Made by a program: the position numbers and the translations under genes. Shown here piece by piece: positions 5,961 through 8,178 of a DNA stretch of 8,178 nucleotides. Positions within the stretch are counted from its first letter, which is position 1. Every line of letters starts with the position of its first letter. Below the pieces are notes generated by a model. It was given only the letters and a program-made list of their open reading frames with translations. It was not told the DNA's origin and made no database searches. The DNA comes from an uncultured Eubacteriales bacterium (GTDB lineage: Bacteria; Bacillota; Clostridia; Oscillospirales; UMGS1783). The DNA lies in NCBI GenBank assembly GCA_900555065.1, contig USJY01000045.1, forward strand, positions 1 through 8,178. The letters are read 5' to 3'.

Positions 5961-6470
5961 TTACAGCACAAGAGACGGCGCGGTGTAAACGCGGGCCGCC
6001 ATTTCGCTGTTGAGCATATACAGGCCCTTCGCGTCGGAGCCGAACAGCTCCATTTTCGTAATCATATCCGTAGCGTTCTTCTCTTCTTCGCCCTGTTCCT
6101 TGACAAACCAGTCGAGCAGTTGCATGGTTCTGAAGTCATGGTCCTCCTGCGCTGCGGCATAGATCGTGTTGATCAGTCCGGTCACATACTTTTCATGTTC
6201 GAGTCCCTTCTTCAGCGGCGCCATATTGTCGGTCAGTTCGCATTCCGGCTGAGCGATCGCCTTAAGCGTCACCTTTTCGTCGTTGTTGTGCATGTACTGG
6301 TAAAACAGCATGGCGTGGTCGCGTTCCTCCTGGGCCTGGATACGGTACCAGTTCTCATAGCCGTCGAGGCCGGCGTCGGCATAGTAATTCGCGAATTCGA
6401 GATACAGGTATGCGGAGTAAAACTCTTTGTTGATCTGGTCATTGATAAGCTCTGCAACTTTTTTATTCAT
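5961..6470 (-). CDS. ftnA: Non-heme ferritin (Ftn type), iron storage
   Basis: Bacterial ferritin oxidises Fe(II) and stores it as a mineral in a 24-subunit cytoplasmic shell. The 169-residue protein is of normal length. The di-iron ferroxidase ligands are all present: E16 (INKEFYSAY), E49 and H52 (QEERDH), E93 (EHEKYV), Q126 and E129 (KEQGEEE). That pattern separates Ftn from bacterioferritin, whose haem-ligand methionine context is absent, and from Dps, which is smaller. AAAAGGAG lies about 10 nt before the ATG. The gene has its own promoter (6514-6542) and terminator (5910-5948), so it is monocistronic. It sits between a likely iron-regulated flavodoxin operon and an AraC/HMA gene group, consistent with an iron-homeostasis region. 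Confidence 0.96.
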   Translation of the reverse strand: MNKKVAELINDQINKEFYSAYLYLEFANYYADAGLDGYENWYRIQAQEERDHAMLFYQYMHNNDEKVTLKAIAQPECELTDNMAPLKKGLEHEKYVTGLINTIYAAAQEDHDFRTMQLLDWFVKEQGEEEKNATDMITKMELFGSDAKGLYMLNSEMAARVYTAPSLVL

Positions 6471-6513
6471 AACGGCGGCACTCCTTTTTATAGAATAGGG
6501 AAAATCTGTCTTT

Positions 6514-6542
6514 ATTATAACACAAAGCGCGGCGCAATTCCA
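6514..6542 (-). promoter_or_regulatory. Extended -10 promoter of the ferritin gene
   Basis: On the minus strand a perfect TATAAT (6519-6514) is preceded by TG one base away (TGTTATAAT), making an extended -10. A weak -35, TGGAAT (6542-6537), lies 17 bp upstream. Transcription would start near 6507, leaving a leader of about 37 nt before the ferritin ATG. No TTAG-N6-CTAA operator like that of the flavodoxin operon is seen here. Confidence 0.65.
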
Positions 6543-6587
6543 CTCTTTTTTGGACAGGCCCGGAAAAAAACAGCGAAACCCGGCCGT

Positions 6588-6599
6588 ATTGCGCGCAAT
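6588..6599. other. 12-bp palindrome ATTGCGCGCAAT just after the AraC gene
   Basis: A perfect palindrome 7 bp past the AraC-family stop codon and about 45 bp upstream of the ferritin -35. It could be a protein-binding site. As an RNA it would fold poorly because it has no loop. Distance from the ferritin promoter makes an operator role uncertain. Confidence 0.25.
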
Positions 6600-6605
6600 G
6601 TCCCG

Positions 6606-7616
6606 TCATACCCGCAGCCCGGCTCGGTAACTCGTGGGCGGCGCGCCCATAACGTCCCGAAACGCCTTTGCAAACTTGCTGCCGTTGTCATAACCGAACT
6701 GCCCGGCAATCTCCAGAATGGATCGGTCGGTGTTGGCGAGGACAACGGCGGCCGCTTCCATCTTCAGCTTTCGGATGTATGCGTAAATGGAAATGCCGTA
6801 CACAAGTTTGAAACTGGTTTTGATATTCGTGCCGGAGACATGGAAGCGCGCGGACAGCTGATCAAGCGTAATCCTGCGGTCCATGCATGCAGTCAGGTAG
6901 GCGCTCACATCCCTGGCAAGCGCGGCCTGCGACCGGGAAGCGCAGCGTTCTCCCGCCTGGTCGCCGCGGGCGTCCAGGCAGCTGAGAAATAAGAGCAGTT
7001 CCAGAATCTTTACTTTCAGGTATCCCTTTTTAATGCTGTCCGGCACCTCGTATATTTCGGAAAAAATGTGGTCAATGCTCGCGTTGGAACGGGCGATAAA
7101 GCATTGGCTGCCGCCGCAGAATTTCTCCGCCAGCGCCTGCGGGCTGACGGTCACGTCGTCGAGCAGGCAGGAGAGACATTTCGGCGCCCTGTCCACATCG
7201 ATACGGATACCGATCCCACTGTAGTGCGACAGCGGGAAATTCGCACGGCTTCCCATGTCCGATTCCCGTGCAATGGACAGGTCGCCCGCGCCAAGGTAAC
7301 AGAATTCTTCCCGGAAAGCGCGTTCCATCCGCCCCTGCCGGCAGTGGTGGATTTCAAAGGCGTTTTCCGCCTTTGTGCGCGCCATGGCGCAGGTCTGCGT
7401 GTGCACGTCCAGATATGAGAGCGTAATGCCGGGGAACACTTCGTAGCTCGTCATGCGCGCCGCGCTCCTTTGGTCGTCGCGGCGGCAGGCCATGCCGCCG
7501 GCGCGCGGGTCGGCTTCCGGGCGCCCGTCCCGCGCGTCTGCGGCGCACATATGGATTTCCCCGCGCGCTTCAGTCCGGCAGGTGACGGCGGCCCCGCATA
7601 TGGTTGGCGTATGCAT
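6606..7616 (-). CDS. AraC family transcriptional regulator
   Basis: A 336-residue DNA-binding regulator. The last ~100 residues carry the two-helix-turn-helix AraC domain: ITLDQLSARFHVSGTNIKT for the first HTH and ILEIAGQFGYDNGSKFAKAF for the second, the latter holding the family signature, ending PPTSYRAGLR. The central part, from MTSYEVFPGITLSYLDVHT onward with IHHCRQGRMER, YLGAGDLSI and FPLSHYSGIGI, matches the sensing domain of a Clostridia group related to PchR. Residues 1-54 are an extension with four cysteines (7, 13, 24, 44). ATG 7616 has GAAAGGAA 6 nt upstream and is used here; ATG 7454 (residue 55) has AAAGGAG 10 nt upstream and also fits. The HMA gene ends 27 nt upstream, so the two are probably co-transcribed. 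Ligand unknown; an iron or siderophore signal is inference. Confidence 0.9.
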   Translation of the reverse strand: MHTPTICGAAVTCRTEARGEIHMCAADARDGRPEADPRAGGMACRRDDQRSAARMTSYEVFPGITLSYLDVHTQTCAMARTKAENAFEIHHCRQGRMERAFREEFCYLGAGDLSIARESDMGSRANFPLSHYSGIGIRIDVDRAPKCLSCLLDDVTVSPQALAEKFCGGSQCFIARSNASIDHIFSEIYEVPDSIKKGYLKVKILELLLFLSCLDARGDQAGERCASRSQAALARDVSAYLTACMDRRITLDQLSARFHVSGTNIKTSFKLVYGISIYAYIRKLKMEAAAVVLANTDRSILEIAGQFGYDNGSKFAKAFRDVMGAPPTSYRAGLRV

Positions 7617-7643
7617 GGTGATTCCTTTCCATAGCAGGCGGCG

Positions 7644-7892
7644 CTATCTGCGAAACAGCCCTTTTTTCTCATATGGAACCTGGTCGATCGAGAGCACGGT
7701 GTATCCCGTCTCGTCGACGGCTTCCCGCAGCTTTTTCTCGTCCAAAGGCGCGTCCGCCAAAATCGTGGTCAGTCCCTTCGCATGGGAGGAGCTCACCTTT
7801 TTTATGGGAAGCGCGCGCCGAATCGCATCGTTAATATGGGCTTCGCACATGCCGCACATCATCCCGTCAATTTTCATGGTAATCTGAACCAT
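7644..7892 (-). CDS. Heavy-metal-associated (HMA) domain protein, MxCxxC
   Basis: An 82-residue cytoplasmic metal-binding protein of the CopZ/Atx1 fold. The metal site GMMCGMC at residues 10-16 gives Cys13 and Cys16, preceded by the strand VQITMKID. The C-terminal TGYTVLSI matches the last strand of the fold, and a Lys/Arg-rich tail follows. The ATG at 7892 was chosen for AAAGGAG 7 nt upstream and because the first strand begins there; the in-frame ATG at 7910 would add six residues without a good site. Its first 26 bases overlap the end of the upstream membrane peptide gene. No copper ATPase is nearby; the neighbours are iron-related, so the metal is not known. Next downstream is the AraC regulator. 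Confidence 0.88.
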   Translation of the reverse strand: MVQITMKIDGMMCGMCEAHINDAIRRALPIKKVSSSHAKGLTTILADAPLDEKKLREAVDETGYTVLSIDQVPYEKKGLFRR

Positions 7893-8031
7893 TGCTCTTC
7901 TCCTTTCCATTGGAAACTCGTTTGTGTAAAAACCTTTTCAGGCGCCGTTCGATCCATATGGGCGCCGCGGCGAATAGAAATACGGCCAGCGCCCCGTGCC
8001 AGAATTCCGGCATTTTCAGTATATTGAGCAT
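7867..8031 (-). CDS. Small single-pass membrane protein of unknown function
   Basis: A 54-residue product beginning MLNILKMPEFWHGALAVFLF, with one membrane helix at about residues 11-27 and a basic segment ERRLKRFLHKR right after it, which predicts the C-terminus in the cytoplasm. The tail is polar and has no cysteines, unlike the Cys-rich small proteins often found next to FeoB. The ATG at 8031 was chosen because GGGAG lies 6 nt upstream; longer in-frame starts reach into sequence that does not look protein-like. Its end overlaps the HMA gene by 26 nt, longer than the usual 1-8 nt, but the reading frame and ribosome site support it. Small membrane proteins of this shape occur beside HMA proteins in Clostridia. 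Moderately sure it is real. Confidence 0.62.
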   Translation of the reverse strand: MLNILKMPEFWHGALAVFLFAAAPIWIERRLKRFLHKRVSNGKEKSNGSDYHEN

Positions 8032-8126
8032 TTCCTTCTCCCAGCTTCGGCGCATGAACGCGCGGCTTCTGTAAATAATATCCGCAGAGGTGATAGTTTT
8101 GCAGTATGCGAGTTTACACGATCTCA

Positions 8127-8178
8127 TCATGCGCAGCAGCAGTACGCGGCGTTATTTTCTGTCTCTTCCGGTCTCCCT
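8127..8178 (-). CDS. Possible 3' end of a gene entering from the right edge
   Basis: A minus-strand frame open at the window edge ends with about 16 residues, finishing in AAYCCCA before two consecutive TGA stops (8129-8124). The three adjacent cysteines would be unusual for noncoding sequence, and an upstream gene is expected from the layout of this operon. A shorter alternative frame ends at RDRK. Too little is present to identify a family; I would not claim a FeoB-associated protein from this alone. Confidence 0.22.
   Translation of the reverse strand, partial: GRPEETENNAAYCCCA

Noticed and set aside
6557..6586. Possible intrinsic terminator after the AraC gene
   Set aside because: GGCC-rich arms can pair only with a bulge, and the seven-T run falls inside the loop rather than after the stem.
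5478..6992. A 504-codon open frame on the plus strand
   Set aside because: It lies antisense to DUF2325, ferritin and the AraC gene, crosses their terminators and promoters, and its product resembles nothing; it is a shadow of GC-rich coding sequence.
8060..8100. Promoter TGCAAA-17-TATTAT before the small membrane protein gene
   Set aside because: The -35 matches only three of six bases and an upstream operon partner is likely, so the support is too weak.
8032..8130. Longer start for the small membrane protein (to 8130)
   Set aside because: The added residues have no ribosome site, and GGGAG lies at the right distance before ATG 8031.

Overview
The window looks like a piece of a moderately GC-rich Bacillota genome, most likely an anaerobic Clostridia/Oscillospirales-type gut bacterium. 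This is inferred from the strong AGGAGG-type ribosome sites, the Ftn-type ferritin, the DUF2325-DUF3793-flavodoxin cluster typical of Clostridia, and the type I-C CRISPR genes. Every gene I can support lies on the minus strand, so the window reads right to left. Nothing convincing is coded on the plus strand.

Left part (1-3649): the start of a type I-C CRISPR-Cas operon in the usual order cas3 - cas5c - cas8c. The cas8c gene runs off the left edge; cas7, cas4, cas1, cas2 and the array would be expected beyond it. cas3 is its own transcription unit. A perfect 15-bp hairpin terminator follows its stop codon, and cas5c-cas8c restarts from a near-consensus promoter (TTGACG-17-TATACT at 1300-1272) with a strong ribosome site and a GTG start. 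Cas3 is the HD nuclease-helicase that degrades the target; Cas5c processes crRNA and Cas8c is the large Cascade subunit.

Middle (3650-4450): about 800 bp with no intact gene. It holds a short, frame-broken segment resembling the C-terminal zinc ribbon of an IS200/IS605 TnpB, AT-rich sequence, and a very GC-rich 13-bp hairpin next to the flavodoxin gene.

Right part (4451-8178): genes linked to iron and metals. A three-gene operon (DUF2325, DUF3793, short-chain flavodoxin) has a perfect 16-bp palindrome, GTTAGCATATGCTAAC, just before its first gene. It resembles a DtxR/IdeR-type metalloregulator operator. Next comes a monocistronic ferritin with an extended -10 promoter and its own terminator, then a likely operon of a 54-residue single-pass membrane peptide, an HMA-domain MxCxxC metal-binding protein and an AraC-family regulator. 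A short Cys-ended reading frame enters from the right edge. The working picture is an iron-homeostasis island: ferritin stores iron, flavodoxin replaces ferredoxin when iron is scarce, and the regulators sense metal or siderophore. It sits beside a defence locus, separated by transposon debris.

No single gene is of a wholly unknown kind. The least understood parts are the DUF2325/DUF3793 pair with its operator, the N-terminal extension of the AraC protein, and the small genes near the right edge.
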